From Sphingobacterium yanglingense (GTDB taxonomy: Bacteria > Bacteroidota > Bacteroidia > Sphingobacteriales > Sphingobacteriaceae): a stretch of DNA of 64,000 nucleotides. The notes under the pieces were generated by a model that saw nothing but the letters and a program-made list of their open reading frames with translations, was not told the origin of the DNA and made no database searches. The first letter of the stretch is position 1, and the number at the start of each line of letters is the position of its first letter. The position numbers and the translations under genes are program-made. The stretch is from the NCBI RefSeq assembly GCF_004363245.1, contig NZ_SNYV01000018.1:248001-312000 (forward strand). The letters run 5' to 3'. This document shows positions 26,751 to 36,361 of the stretch, piece after piece.

Positions 26751-27608
26751 TCACGGCTTTAATTTTTTTATATACAGTAGTATATTCTCTTCCAATTTCT
26801 GGGGGTAGGAGTATCCCAGCCTAGTAGATAACTCACATCCTATTTCGGCGACTAAGTTCGTCATTGCTGATAGTGCATTCCAGTTGTCTGTCAGATTACT
26901 TCCAGAAAAGGTTTGTTCTATTTTTAGCCAGATGTCCGAATCGAGATACTTTTTAAATAACCGCCCCTGTTTGTTGGTTGTTATCGACCAGTTATGCGCA
27001 CTCGCAATGTACCATTCGATAAGAGGAGTGAGGTATTCCGTACGGATAATAGTTTCGGATGTGAACTTCGCGTAAAATATTTCGTCTCTGACCAATGATT
27101 TAGCGACATAGGTGATGTCCCACCAAAAGTCATAAATAAGTTGTTCGAATTCTTGCTTCGATGGTTTCTTAATGATAGAAGCTTCAAAAGAAGGTTTATG
27201 CATAGATTCTGTTAGCTTGTCCTTGTCAATCAGTACTTCATAACCTATGTCCCAGTCTTTTGGCAACTTACTTAGTTGGGTCTCTGCTATGAAATTTGAT
27301 TTGCTGTACAGTTTGAAATCGACTTTGATACCATCTTCGTACAACACCATAGTTATAGCATGTTTGTTCTCAAAACTACTTTCATCTTCTCCTATTATAG
27401 CGATAGGAGATCCAAAATTGCATATCCAACTTTTGTCTGCGATATAATCACTGTTATTCTCAAAAACCAGTTCTATGTCTAAGTCACTTAACTCATCGAC
27501 AGGGGCCAGGGGATTGACGAGGGAGCTAGTCAAGAGAACAGCCCTTATAGCTCTATTTTTCTCTGACCAATCGACTATATCTTTTAATTTATCATCTCTC
27601 AGTTTCAT
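26751..27608 (-). CDS. ANT(6)-like aminoglycoside nucleotidyltransferase family protein
   Basis: 285 residues, the length of the AadE/AadK (ANT(6)) family. The nucleotidyltransferase signature is TSSLVNPLAPVDELSDLDIE (residues 27-46), with D42-x-D44 as metal ligands and a third acidic residue in GIKVDFKLYS. The C-terminal helices (WDITYVAKSLVRDEIFYAKF, then EYLTPLIEWYIA) fit the family. Chromosomal relatives are common and do not always confer streptomycin resistance, so resistance is an inference only. It stands alone, with no resistance cassette or mobile element around it. Confidence 0.82.
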   Translation of the reverse strand: MKLRDDKLKDIVDWSEKNRAIRAVLLTSSLVNPLAPVDELSDLDIELVFENNSDYIADKSWICNFGSPIAIIGEDESSFENKHAITMVLYEDGIKVDFKLYSKSNFIAETQLSKLPKDWDIGYEVLIDKDKLTESMHKPSFEASIIKKPSKQEFEQLIYDFWWDITYVAKSLVRDEIFYAKFTSETIIRTEYLTPLIEWYIASAHNWSITTNKQGRLFKKYLDSDIWLKIEQTFSGSNLTDNWNALSAMTNLVAEIGCELSTRLGYSYPQKLEENILLYIKKLKP

Positions 27609-27660
27609 TATCTACTGTTTCTATGTTACATGAGATATTATTTATCTACTGCTAATATAT

Positions 27661-27841
27661 TCAATCTTTATCTGGTCTACAATTGGTAGGCAAATAGCGA
27701 TAGGTGCCTTTTAGGACATGCAACACATAAACAATTGCTGTTACACACAGAAAAGAGGTAAATGCTGCATATCCCAATTTATTTATAGCCTGATAAGGGA
27801 GGTGCTGTATTTTTATAAAATTGAAAAATAAATTTGTCCAT
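27661..27841 (-). pseudogene. Possible frameshifted single-span membrane peptide
   Basis: An ATG at 27841 starts a 20-codon frame (MDKFIFQFYKN...). A second frame overlapping it stays open for 59 codons to a TGA at 27661 and contains a clear membrane span (GYAAFTSFLCVTAIVYVLHV) followed by KGTYRYLPTNCRPDKD. The second frame has no ATG. One single-base shift would join the two into a small membrane protein of about 60 residues. Chance is not excluded. Confidence 0.35.
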
Positions 27842-28174
27842 TACTAATGCTTTTTCTACATTAGTATTATTGTAAACCTTTTATCAAATATTTAATAGTT
27901 AAAAATAACAAGCGTAGTTAGTACGTCTGATTGGTTATAAGATAATGCATCGCGTTTTTTTTGCCCTTTTTACGGTAACGTTAACATGAGCTTGTAATAG
28001 AGCCTTCAAGATTTGAGCTAGTTATTTTAATCTAAAATGCTAATTTTTCGGTAACGTTCACGAGTTTGATCGAACAACGATGTTCAGGTCATATGATTGA
28101 ATCTTGTTGGGATGTTACATTCAGGTAAAATAAATTATGAAACGAATAACCACCACTTAAACACAGCATACATT
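27842..28174. other. Upstream region of the SusC gene
   Basis: About 330 bp, AT-rich. It holds two copies of CGGTAACGTT (27973-27982 and 28049-28058), described as operators. No gene is seen. A short upstream in-frame ATG at 28097 reads into the SusC gene but precedes its signal peptide. Confidence 0.5.
27973..28061 (+). promoter_or_regulatory. Two LacI-type operator-like sites before the SusC gene
   Basis: The decamer CGGTAACGTT occurs at 27973-27982 and 28049-28058, 76 bp apart. In its fuller form GGTAAC-GTTAAC it is a near palindrome centred on CG, the layout of LacI-family operators. Each is preceded by a T-run. No LacI gene is present in the window. Confidence 0.45.
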
Positions 28175-31100
28175 ATGATGAAAATTCGAACCATTATGCT
28201 TTTTACTGTTCTTCTATTTTATGGAGCAGTGGCAAATGCACAGGACAAAAAATCCGTAACCGGAACGGTCAAGAGCAGTCAGGGAGCTGCACTCTCTGGA
28301 GTAACCGTCAGCGTCGTTGGTAGCAAATCTAATGCACAGACGGACAAACAAGGAAGCTTTAAGATTGAAGTAGCCTCTTTAAATGAGACGCTCCAATTTA
28401 CTTTTGTGGGCTATGCTTCGAAAGAAGTTAGTCTTTCCGGTAGAAACCAGGTAAATGTCAGCTTGGATGAAACCGCCGAAAGCCTCGATGAGGTTGTCGT
28501 AGTAGGATATGGTACACAAAAAAAATCGAACCTTACCGCATCGGTAGACGTAATTTCAAGCGCTCAATTAAAAGATAGACCAGCTAACAATGTTGCTGAT
28601 CTGATCAAAGGTGCCTCACCCAATGTGAATGTAAATATGGGCATGAGAGGAGGCGAACCAGGAGCCTCCAGCGCTATGAATATCCGGGGAGTTGGATCCA
28701 TTAACGGCAATGCCAGCCCGTTGGTACTGGTCGATGGAGTCGAAATGGATCTAGGAGCGATTGACCCTGAGACCGTAGAAAACATTTCTGTATTAAAAGA
28801 CGCATCTGCAGCAGCAGTATATGGATCAAGAGCTCCATTTGGTGTGATTTTGATTACAACCAAAAGGGGATCCAGACAAGAGGGTGTCAAGTTAGATTAT
28901 AGCAATAACCTATCCTTATCTTCTCCTTTGCGCTTACCCAGTTTTATAGACTCCTATACATGGGCTACAGCCTTTAACCAGGCCAACGCTAATGCAGGTT
29001 TGACACCGGTATATAGTGATGAACAAATGCAGCGTATTAAAGGATACTTAGATGGTACTTTTCCATATGAGTATGACCCAGAGCATCCGATCGATAATAT
29101 CTGGGCCGGAAGACGTAATGGAAATGCAAACAACGATTGGCCGCACCTATTGATGGGAAAAAATGCTTTCAGTCAAAAACATAATCTCAATGTTACAGGA
29201 GGTAGTCAGCGTACACAGTACTTTCTTTCCTCTGGATATAGTAAACAGAATGGCACGTATGCCTTTGGACACGATGATTTTAAACGTTATAACCTAATGT
29301 CCAACGTATCTACTGAAGTGACGGACTGGTTGAAAATTGGATCCAATTTGAAGTGGGCGACTTCGTCTACCGACTTTCCAATGGGCGAGACCACAGTAGG
29401 TCGTGAACATACCTTTCGGGAGATGTTGATGTTTGCTCCCATGATGCCTCATTATAATATCAATGGTACAGTGCAGAGCCCTTTGGTGCGCTTGTTACAG
29501 GATTCGGGAAGAGATAAAAGTAAAAAGGCAGATTTCTTAGCCAATTTAAATTTAGAACTTGAACCGATAAAGGGATGGAAAACAATTGCCACTTACAGTT
29601 ATAATATTCGAAACGTCAAATCAACTTCAAACCCTAAGCCTGTTATGGTCGAACTGGGTACAGGAGCATTTGGTAATATTGGCAAACCTAACGCATCGTA
29701 CACTTCAGGGTATTCTGAAGAAGTTTATAAGGTATTCAATGTGGTCAGTTCCTATGAAAAGCAGTTGAGTGATCATTATTTTAAAATATTAATGGGCTTT
29801 GAGCAGGAAGAGAATTTATATACAGGATTGACTACTACAGGTGTCTCTCCTGTTGTAGATGATAATCCTTCCATTGTAACTTCTCTCGGAGGTATCACGT
29901 CTTCGGACAAGATGAATCATTGGGCTACGCGAGGTGCATTCGGTCGTTTGAACTATAATTTCCAGGAAAAGTATCTTGTCGAGGTGGCTGCCCGCTATAA
30001 CGGATCATCTCGTTTTCCAAAAGATAACCGATTTGACTTCTTTCCTTCCGCCTCAGTAGGTTATGTACTGTCCAAAGAGGATTATTGGTCTACTATCAAA
30101 CCTTATATCAATGATTTTAAGGTGAGGGTTTCTTACGGTTCATTGGGTAATCAAAACGTGCCAATCAATAAGTATGTTTCAAGGATTCCTATCCGTACAG
30201 ATCTGAATTGGATTATTAACTCATCACGACCACAATATGGTGGAGCTCCAGAATTGATAAGCGATAATATTACATGGGAGACTATTACCACGTTGAATGC
30301 AGGAGTTGATTTACAGATGTTGAATTCTAAACTGGATTTCAAGTTTGATTGGTATAACCGCATTACTGATAAGATGCTTGGAGATGCAATAGAATTGCCT
30401 TATGTACTAGGGGCTGCAACACCATTTACCAACAATGCCAAGCTATCTACGAAAGGATTCGAGATGGTGATTGGCTGGAATGATAAGTTGTCTAATGGGC
30501 TATCCTATAATTTCAAACTAGCATTAGGAGATAGTAGGACTAAGATATTAGAATATTTAAATGAAGATAAAATATTTACGAAATGGTACTCCGGAAAAAG
30601 CCATGGTGAGATTTGGGGGTTGGAGACAGGAGGTATCATCCAGAGTGTGGATGAAAAGATTCCTGATCAAAAGAGATACCATGCAAATTGGGGACCTGGC
30701 GATATTAGATATGTGGATCAAAATGGAGACGGTGTGATTAATGATGGTAAAGGAACGGTAGGCGATCCTGGTGATTTCAAGGTGATAGGGAATACCACAC
30801 CAAGATATAATATCGGTATCAGCGCAGGAGCAAGCTGGAAAGGGATAGATTTTAGTATGTTCTGGCAAGGAGTGGCTAAGCGGGATTTTGCACCGCAATC
30901 TTCTACACCATTATTTTGGGGGATGACGAATGCTTGGGCTAACTCTGGATTATATAAGAATTCTCCTGCGTTGGACTACTGGCGTCCAGCAGATGAAACC
31001 AACATACTTGGACCTAATACCGATGCCTATTTGCCGAAGCCTTATTTTACGGCCGAAACAGAAAAGAATAGGCTGACACAGACTCGATATCTCTTGAATG

Positions 31101-31351
31101 CTTCTTATATCCGCTTGAAAAATGTTCAGGTGGGCTATACTTTACCCAATGAGATTGGGGGTAAGTTGTTCAGTAGAGCACGGGTCTATTTTTCAGGGGA
31201 GAACCTATTGACATTCTCTAAATTACCAAAAGTATTCGATCCTGAGACTGCAATAGCCTCAGATTCAAGAGAAGGTGGATACCTTACCAATGGTGTGATT
31301 TATCCAATGAACAAGATTGTGTCTTTTGGTCTTAACGTAACATTGAAATAA
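28175..31351 (+). CDS. SusC/RagA-type TonB-dependent outer-membrane transporter
   Basis: 1058 residues from ATG 28175, which gives a proper signal peptide (KIRTIMLFTVLLFYGAVANA); the upstream ATG at 28097 adds 26 residues and is unlikely. A carboxypeptidase-D-like domain (GTVKSSQGAALSGVTVSV) is followed by the SusC signature LDEVVVVGYGTQKKS, the plug (VADLIKGASPNVNV; SAAAVYGSRAPFGVILITTK) and a 22-strand barrel ending in an aromatic-rich C-terminus. It imports an oligosaccharide or other ligand with the SusD lid. The following susD gene is 8 bp away. No enzyme or regulator of a polysaccharide-utilisation locus is attached, so the ligand is unknown. Confidence 0.92.
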   Translation: MMKIRTIMLFTVLLFYGAVANAQDKKSVTGTVKSSQGAALSGVTVSVVGSKSNAQTDKQGSFKIEVASLNETLQFTFVGYASKEVSLSGRNQVNVSLDETAESLDEVVVVGYGTQKKSNLTASVDVISSAQLKDRPANNVADLIKGASPNVNVNMGMRGGEPGASSAMNIRGVGSINGNASPLVLVDGVEMDLGAIDPETVENISVLKDASAAAVYGSRAPFGVILITTKRGSRQEGVKLDYSNNLSLSSPLRLPSFIDSYTWATAFNQANANAGLTPVYSDEQMQRIKGYLDGTFPYEYDPEHPIDNIWAGRRNGNANNDWPHLLMGKNAFSQKHNLNVTGGSQRTQYFLSSGYSKQNGTYAFGHDDFKRYNLMSNVSTEVTDWLKIGSNLKWATSSTDFPMGETTVGREHTFREMLMFAPMMPHYNINGTVQSPLVRLLQDSGRDKSKKADFLANLNLELEPIKGWKTIATYSYNIRNVKSTSNPKPVMVELGTGAFGNIGKPNASYTSGYSEEVYKVFNVVSSYEKQLSDHYFKILMGFEQEENLYTGLTTTGVSPVVDDNPSIVTSLGGITSSDKMNHWATRGAFGRLNYNFQEKYLVEVAARYNGSSRFPKDNRFDFFPSASVGYVLSKEDYWSTIKPYINDFKVRVSYGSLGNQNVPINKYVSRIPIRTDLNWIINSSRPQYGGAPELISDNITWETITTLNAGVDLQMLNSKLDFKFDWYNRITDKMLGDAIELPYVLGAATPFTNNAKLSTKGFEMVIGWNDKLSNGLSYNFKLALGDSRTKILEYLNEDKIFTKWYSGKSHGEIWGLETGGIIQSVDEKIPDQKRYHANWGPGDIRYVDQNGDGVINDGKGTVGDPGDFKVIGNTTPRYNIGISAGASWKGIDFSMFWQGVAKRDFAPQSSTPLFWGMTNAWANSGLYKNSPALDYWRPADETNILGPNTDAYLPKPYFTAETEKNRLTQTRYLLNASYIRLKNVQVGYTLPNEIGGKLFSRARVYFSGENLLTFSKLPKVFDPETAIASDSREGGYLTNGVIYPMNKIVSFGLNVTLK

Positions 31352-31359
31352 GCAAAATT

Positions 31360-33093
31360 ATGAAGAATATTATCAAAATATCCAGTTTGCTATTGGCCTG
31401 TTCTTTAATACAGGTTTCCTGCAACGACAGCTTTTTGGACCGAAAGCCTTTGGACGAAGTCCCTTCAGAAATGTATTTCGAGAAGCCGTTGGATCTAGAA
31501 ATATATATGAACCAATTTTATACGGCAAATAATTTTCCAAAATATCAGAACCATGGTAATGACTATGACAGTGATAATATGGTAGGAGCTACTGTAGATC
31601 TTCGTTTGCAGGGAACACGAGTGGTTCCAGCCGTTGGAAATATTGATTTCAGTCAGATTAGAGCCTTAAACTATTTTTTAGTCAATCACAAGCGAATAGA
31701 GGGTAAATATGATTTCAAAACTTACCAGCAGTATGTTGGCGAAGCTTATTATTTTAAAGCAGTAAGCTATTTCAATTTACTGAAAGCTTATGGAGATATT
31801 CAGTGGTTGGATAAAGATTTGGGGACTAGTTCGCCGGAACTTTACAATCCACGTACTCCTAGAGCTCTTGTTGCAGATCGTATTATTGGTTGTTTGGACA
31901 CCGCTGCGATGTATCTAACCGCAGAGCGTACCAATGGATATAGTCGTGTCAATAAGTGGATCGCTTTATTGATGAAAAGCCGTGTTGCCTTATATGAAGG
32001 TACTTGGCAAAAGTACCACAAAGATGACAAATTTGCGGCTCTTAATGCTGATCCGGATAAGTATCTTCAACAAGCGGTAGCAGCGAGCGAACTGGTAATG
32101 GGCGCGGGAATATATAGTGTATATAAAACAGGAAACCCAGCCGAAGATTACAAGAATTTATTCAACAGAAGGGATTACACGACTAATAACGAGGTGTTGT
32201 ACTGGCGCAAGTATGATAATCAGCTTTCTCGTGGAGACGGTTCCTTTACTAATGACCGGAATTTTAGAATGTCACAACCATTAGGCAAATCTTTGACTAA
32301 ACAGATGGTGGATAGTTATCTGTGTACTGATGGTAAGTCTATAACTGGTAATCCGCTTTTTCAAGGGTATACGGATATTGCTCATGAATTTACCGACCGA
32401 GATCCGCGCCTTAATCAAACGGTGGCCACTAGGGATCAAATATGGAAAATAGCAGCGAATGGCACGACACAAAAATGGTCTGAGATTTATAATACGTTAA
32501 ACAAAAATGCAGACCTCAATGCGCCAACAGGCTATGTGATACAAAAAGGCTATGATCCACAGCTTATCTATCATGTACAGCAATATGAGGAAACACCGTC
32601 AATCCTGTTTCGTTATGCTGAGGTATTATTGAATTATGCTGAGGCTAAGGCCGAGCTGGGTGTGCTCTCTCAGACAGATATCAACCGCACGATTAATCTG
32701 CTTCGTGACCGCGTAGGTATGCCTCACTTGGATATAGGCAATATAGCGATGGATAGCAAATGGGATTATCCGTTGTTATCTCCGGCAATCAATGAGATTA
32801 GAAGAGAGCGTAGAGTAGAATTGGTCGGAGAAGGTTTCCGATGGGATGATATCGCGCGTTGGGCTGCAGCTGATGAATTGATTATGGGTAAAAGACCAAA
32901 AGGATTCCTTGCTAGTCAGATTACTCAAAACCCATTCCCCGTTGATAATGCTGGCTTTTTGGATCCGTTCAAAAACGCATTGCCACAAGGTTACGGTTTT
33001 GTTTCAGGAAGAGATTATTTGAATCCAATTCCAGAAAATCAATTACGTTTAAATAAAAACTTAAAACAGAACCCAGGCTGGAGTCCCGAATAA
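31360..33093 (+). CDS. SusD/RagB family nutrient-binding lipoprotein
   Basis: 577 residues. Lipoprotein signal with cysteine at 21 (SLIQVSCNDSFLDRKPLD), the SusD N-terminus. Further family blocks are YVGEAYYFKAVSYFNLLKAY, ILFRYAEVLLNYAEAKAEL, INEIRRERRVELVGEGFRW and the C-terminal YLNPIPENQLRLN. It sits on the outer membrane as the lid of the SusC transporter encoded just upstream. The intergenic gap is 8 bp, so it is translated from the same mRNA. Length is in the normal range. The downstream neighbour is convergent. Confidence 0.93.
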   Translation: MKNIIKISSLLLACSLIQVSCNDSFLDRKPLDEVPSEMYFEKPLDLEIYMNQFYTANNFPKYQNHGNDYDSDNMVGATVDLRLQGTRVVPAVGNIDFSQIRALNYFLVNHKRIEGKYDFKTYQQYVGEAYYFKAVSYFNLLKAYGDIQWLDKDLGTSSPELYNPRTPRALVADRIIGCLDTAAMYLTAERTNGYSRVNKWIALLMKSRVALYEGTWQKYHKDDKFAALNADPDKYLQQAVAASELVMGAGIYSVYKTGNPAEDYKNLFNRRDYTTNNEVLYWRKYDNQLSRGDGSFTNDRNFRMSQPLGKSLTKQMVDSYLCTDGKSITGNPLFQGYTDIAHEFTDRDPRLNQTVATRDQIWKIAANGTTQKWSEIYNTLNKNADLNAPTGYVIQKGYDPQLIYHVQQYEETPSILFRYAEVLLNYAEAKAELGVLSQTDINRTINLLRDRVGMPHLDIGNIAMDSKWDYPLLSPAINEIRRERRVELVGEGFRWDDIARWAAADELIMGKRPKGFLASQITQNPFPVDNAGFLDPFKNALPQGYGFVSGRDYLNPIPENQLRLNKNLKQNPGWSPE

Positions 33094-33137
33094 GACTTGG
33101 ATTATTTGCCAATACAATTGGGGGTGAAGGGACAGTT

Positions 33138-33386
33138 TTAAGGTAATACCGTTCCTCTATACCCAACCGTTTTATCACGGATCTCATAGTCGGCACAGCA
33201 GAATATTTCCTGTTGTGCCGATTCATGTTTATCCAGTTCAAAACTATCTAAATCAAATCCACTAAATTTAAACCGGCCGATCTGCATGTAGAAGTTGTCA
33301 AAGTTATGATAGACTTCAACGGCGTGCGATCCCGTTTTGTTGGAAAAAATACCGTGATATTTCATCATCTCACGGAGCTGCGCCAT
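33138..33386 (-). CDS. Small hypothetical protein of the SUKH operon
   Basis: 82 residues, no signal. It begins MAQLREMMKYHGIF and continues with beta-rich sequence (FYMQIGRFKFSGFDLDSFEL). The family is not recognised. The start codon lies one base after the stop of the SMI1/KNR4 gene, so translation is coupled. Small proteins of this type next to SUKH proteins are often immunity proteins; this is inference. It could also be a truncated remnant of a larger one. Confidence 0.6.
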   Translation of the reverse strand: MAQLREMMKYHGIFSNKTGSHAVEVYHNFDNFYMQIGRFKFSGFDLDSFELDKHESAQQEIFCCADYEIRDKTVGYRGTVLP

Positions 33387-33387
33387 A

Positions 33388-34107
33388 TTAAGCGGTGTAG
33401 TCGAATTGTTTATTCAGATGTGCAAATCCTATTTCACGCTTTAAGATTTCTTCAACTTCTCCAAATGTAGCTAGTCCCTTTACTTCCTCCTCACTTCCGT
33501 TGGGGAGCTTGTATGTGTAAGCGAATATATTGCGGGTATAAATTTCCTCTAAAATCGCTATTTGTCCAACAGTGAGATAAGGACGATGTGTGCGCAATTG
33601 ATTACTAAGATTCGTTTTTATATTCTTTTCTTCCTCCTCATAAAATAGAGCGTAATCATCTATTTCACGAATAGCTTCCAACAGTTGACGAAATATAAAG
33701 TCTTGGATGTTGTTCGCTAAAACCTCTGCCATACAGTCATCATGAGGAAAGAAAGTGACTGGAATATTCTCCCCATTCTGTAGGTCATACTGCAATACAT
33801 AGAGATCTCCACCTCCATTTTTTCCGATAGGGACAAATCGATATTTAGAGGCGATATCATATACTTCACGGTTCATAATTTCTGCGATACCTGCCTTATA
33901 AGTTACGGGATCCCAGATCTCAATATCCTCAGCAAAAAGTAGTAGTGGAGGGTTCAGTTTTAACTTTGGAAATGTCCGTTCTAGCCAGTCAATGCCCGTT
34001 TCACCTGAGTCCAACATACCATTTACGTACAGTTTTTTATAGGTCTCAGGATAATCTATATGAAGCTCTTCTTCGAGCTCGTTCAGTGCAGTTATTGCTA
34101 TATTCAT
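33388..34107 (-). CDS. SMI1/KNR4 (SUKH) superfamily protein
   Basis: 239 residues. The SUKH fold is suggested by ELEEELHIDYPETYKKLYVN at the N-terminus, LLFAEDIEIWDPVTY, FVPIGKNGGGDLYVLQYDL and FPHDDCMAEVLANNIQDFIF. SUKH proteins are mostly immunity proteins against polymorphic toxins. It lies between two genes of the same strand with gaps of 7 and 1 bp, so the three form one operon. No toxin gene is seen upstream, so it is an orphan immunity gene, or it serves an unseen toxin elsewhere. Confidence 0.78.
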   Translation of the reverse strand: MNIAITALNELEEELHIDYPETYKKLYVNGMLDSGETGIDWLERTFPKLKLNPPLLLFAEDIEIWDPVTYKAGIAEIMNREVYDIASKYRFVPIGKNGGGDLYVLQYDLQNGENIPVTFFPHDDCMAEVLANNIQDFIFRQLLEAIREIDDYALFYEEEEKNIKTNLSNQLRTHRPYLTVGQIAILEEIYTRNIFAYTYKLPNGSEEEVKGLATFGEVEEILKREIGFAHLNKQFDYTA

Positions 34108-34114
34108 ATTATGG

Positions 34115-35545
34115 TTACTTTATTTCAAAATTTTCCAGATCGATCGCTTTAACGGTTTCGTGGTCTAGACCATATTTATCTAGCACACGTTCGAGATTGG
34201 AAGTGATATAAACTAAGTCGTCTGTATCCGCTGAAAAATATACCGTGCCATCTTCATCCGGTTCCTGTACCATGTAAGGAAATTTATAGACAAGTTCCTG
34301 TAGTTTTTTAAGGATAGCTTTAGTTTTGAAATCCCCAAGAGACTGTAACACGGTAATGATTTCACTTTTGTTAGCTTCATTTAGGCCGATCAGAAATTCC
34401 TCTTCGTAATGGGTCTTATCTTCCAAAACACTGAAAGTATAGAATGCCTGTGATCTAATGTTCCCGTTTTCATGATTTACGAAAGGTTTTAGTACTTCAA
34501 AGTCCTGTTTAGGATCATCCCGTAAGATATAGGAGGCAAACCGAAAAGTTTCTTCATCCATAGTTTCATGCAGGCTGCTCTTCACGTGAGATAGCCAGTC
34601 CATTTTATGCTCTTTGGCATACCAATGGATTAGCTTGACGGCACGATTGATATTGGTTTGGAACAATGTTTCCAGATAGCTGAAAGCCATTTTGTAGTCA
34701 TTCGTCAAGAACAGCTCCACTAATAGGTCTTGGACTACTTCAGGTTGGTTTGTAAAGCCCAATTGAAGTTGGGACAGGCTATAGTCAGTTAACTTCTTTT
34801 TGAATAGTAAGCCATGTAGCGCATCTTGTTTGGTTATAATATCACTAGCGCTTTGGAATAATAGGAGTAGATTTTCCTCCTTGCCCCCCATCTGATAACC
34901 AAAAGAACCCGAGTTTCGATCAGAAAGGTTACCCTCGATAACATCATCCAACCAGCGCTCGTACCAGTCCAGAAAGTCCTCTTCAAATGAAAACTGAGGC
35001 ATTTGTCGGTCACCATCATCAATATTAACGACCCTTCCCATGTGCGGACCATTTAGGATCAGTGCGTGATGGAATGTACAGCCTTGGGTACCCAAAATAA
35101 AAATACCTCCCCAGAGCGCAGCTTCACGTTGCTCAAACTCACTGTCATTATCTCCCGCTTGGTCCATATAATCCACTTCCTTTTGCCATTCCTCAATAGG
35201 CATTCCGGGATAAATCTTTGTGGAGGCTTGAATCTGTGTGTCCGCATAATCATTATAGGAGATTGAAAAATATTCTCCAAAGCTATAGAGTCCATAAAAA
35301 GGGCCAGCTCCTGAGCCGTTGTATGAAGAACCTCCATTGCCTACTTGAGTGACAAATAGTTTGTAAGCTAAAGGTATAATGACATTATGTGTACGTTCAA
35401 ACTCTTGTACCACCTCAAGCGGAATCGGAGGATTCAATTGATATTGATGAGCATCGGCCCCAAAGACCTTGAAATCGTTGTCGGAAGCTTTGGCGCTGAC
35501 CAGCTTATCTTTGATACGTTCTATTTGTAGTTGATAATCTTTCAT
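34115..35545 (-). CDS. SMI1/KNR4 (SUKH) protein with a helical-repeat C-terminal half
   Basis: 476 residues. The N-terminal SUKH domain (about 25-200) shows LEVVQEFERTHNVIIPLAYK, the glycine-rich VGNGGSSYNGSGAGPFYGLY and FSFEEDFLDWYERWLDD. The rest (about 215-460) is a helical, HEAT-like repeat region (LLKKLTDYSLSQLQLG-type helices; VNHENGNIRSQAFYTFSVLE). Fusion of SUKH with a repeat module is seen in immunity-like proteins. First gene of the three-gene operon. No toxin is recognisable upstream. Confidence 0.75.
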   Translation of the reverse strand: MKDYQLQIERIKDKLVSAKASDNDFKVFGADAHQYQLNPPIPLEVVQEFERTHNVIIPLAYKLFVTQVGNGGSSYNGSGAGPFYGLYSFGEYFSISYNDYADTQIQASTKIYPGMPIEEWQKEVDYMDQAGDNDSEFEQREAALWGGIFILGTQGCTFHHALILNGPHMGRVVNIDDGDRQMPQFSFEEDFLDWYERWLDDVIEGNLSDRNSGSFGYQMGGKEENLLLLFQSASDIITKQDALHGLLFKKKLTDYSLSQLQLGFTNQPEVVQDLLVELFLTNDYKMAFSYLETLFQTNINRAVKLIHWYAKEHKMDWLSHVKSSLHETMDEETFRFASYILRDDPKQDFEVLKPFVNHENGNIRSQAFYTFSVLEDKTHYEEEFLIGLNEANKSEIITVLQSLGDFKTKAILKKLQELVYKFPYMVQEPDEDGTVYFSADTDDLVYITSNLERVLDKYGLDHETVKAIDLENFEIK

Positions 35546-35776
35546 TATTCTTCATGAGCTTTTAAGAACGGTAAAATTAGAATGTTTGTGCCATAAGTTA
35601 TATCCCTACAATCAGTGAATATAGTTCCTGTAGTCGTTTTGTAGAGGGGGTAAAATAGAAATAGATGGCAGGTAGACACAAACAGCTTTGACAAAAAATA
35701 AAAAATAACCAATTTTGAGCTTAACGAACAACATCTAAAATAGATATTAAATATTGAAAAATAATACTAATTCGAT

Positions 35777-36265
35777 ATGAGTAATTTAAGGATATCCAAA
35801 ATAGTAGAACGCGTCAATCAATTGGCCGAAGTAGACGATAGCTTAGATATCAGTTGGATTGGAGCTTCTGATAATGCAGCTATTCAAACGCTCGAAACTG
35901 CTTTAGGCGTTAATATCTCGGGATCATTTCGGGATTTTATTCTTCAAACAGGAGGTGGAGGTTTAGCAGATCTATATATATCATCCATTTCCAAGGATGA
36001 GCCTCTAAGCGGCTGCTATGATGATACGATTTATTACAAAGAAGACTGGTGTCCGCATAAGCTTCCTGATCATCTAATCGTTATACAAAGGGATTTTGAC
36101 GATAACGAGCCCATGTGTTTAGATAGCTCAGTCGTAATCAATGGAGAGAATCCCGTAGTCCTTTATTATTATCAGAGTACGGGAGAAATAGAGAAAATAG
36201 CAGATAGCTTTTCCGATTATTATCACGAGTTCTTGACTCCATATTTTGATAATAATGATATTTAG
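35777..36265 (+). CDS. SMI1/KNR4 (SUKH) superfamily protein
   Basis: 162 residues, a single SUKH domain: IQTLETALGVNISGSFRDFI, the glycine-rich TGGGGLADLYI, LPDHLIVIQRDFDDNEPMCL and PVVLYYYQSTGEIEKIADSF. This is the usual size of a SUKH immunity protein. It is divergent from the three-gene SUKH operon and ends at an excellent bidirectional terminator. No toxin gene adjoins it. Confidence 0.8.
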   Translation: MSNLRISKIVERVNQLAEVDDSLDISWIGASDNAAIQTLETALGVNISGSFRDFILQTGGGGLADLYISSISKDEPLSGCYDDTIYYKEDWCPHKLPDHLIVIQRDFDDNEPMCLDSSVVINGENPVVLYYYQSTGEIEKIADSFSDYYHEFLTPYFDNNDI

Positions 36266-36323
36266 CCATTATTTTGATTAAGTAGGAGTGGCACAATCCC
36301 TCGATTTTAGCCTCGATATTTAT

Positions 36324-36361
36324 AAAAAAAGGAAGATTGAAAATACAATCTTCCTTTTTTT
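36324..36361. terminator. Bidirectional rho-independent terminator
   Basis: AAAAAAAGGAAGATTG, a 6-nt loop, then CAATCTTCCTTTTTTT: a perfect 9-bp stem flanked by A7 and T7. It ends the SUKH gene on the plus strand and can work in both directions. Confidence 0.92.

Noticed and set aside
26751..27608. Acquired aminoglycoside-resistance cassette
   Set aside because: The gene is ANT(6)-like, but there is no integron, transposase, repeat or other resistance gene around it. A chromosomal family member is more likely.
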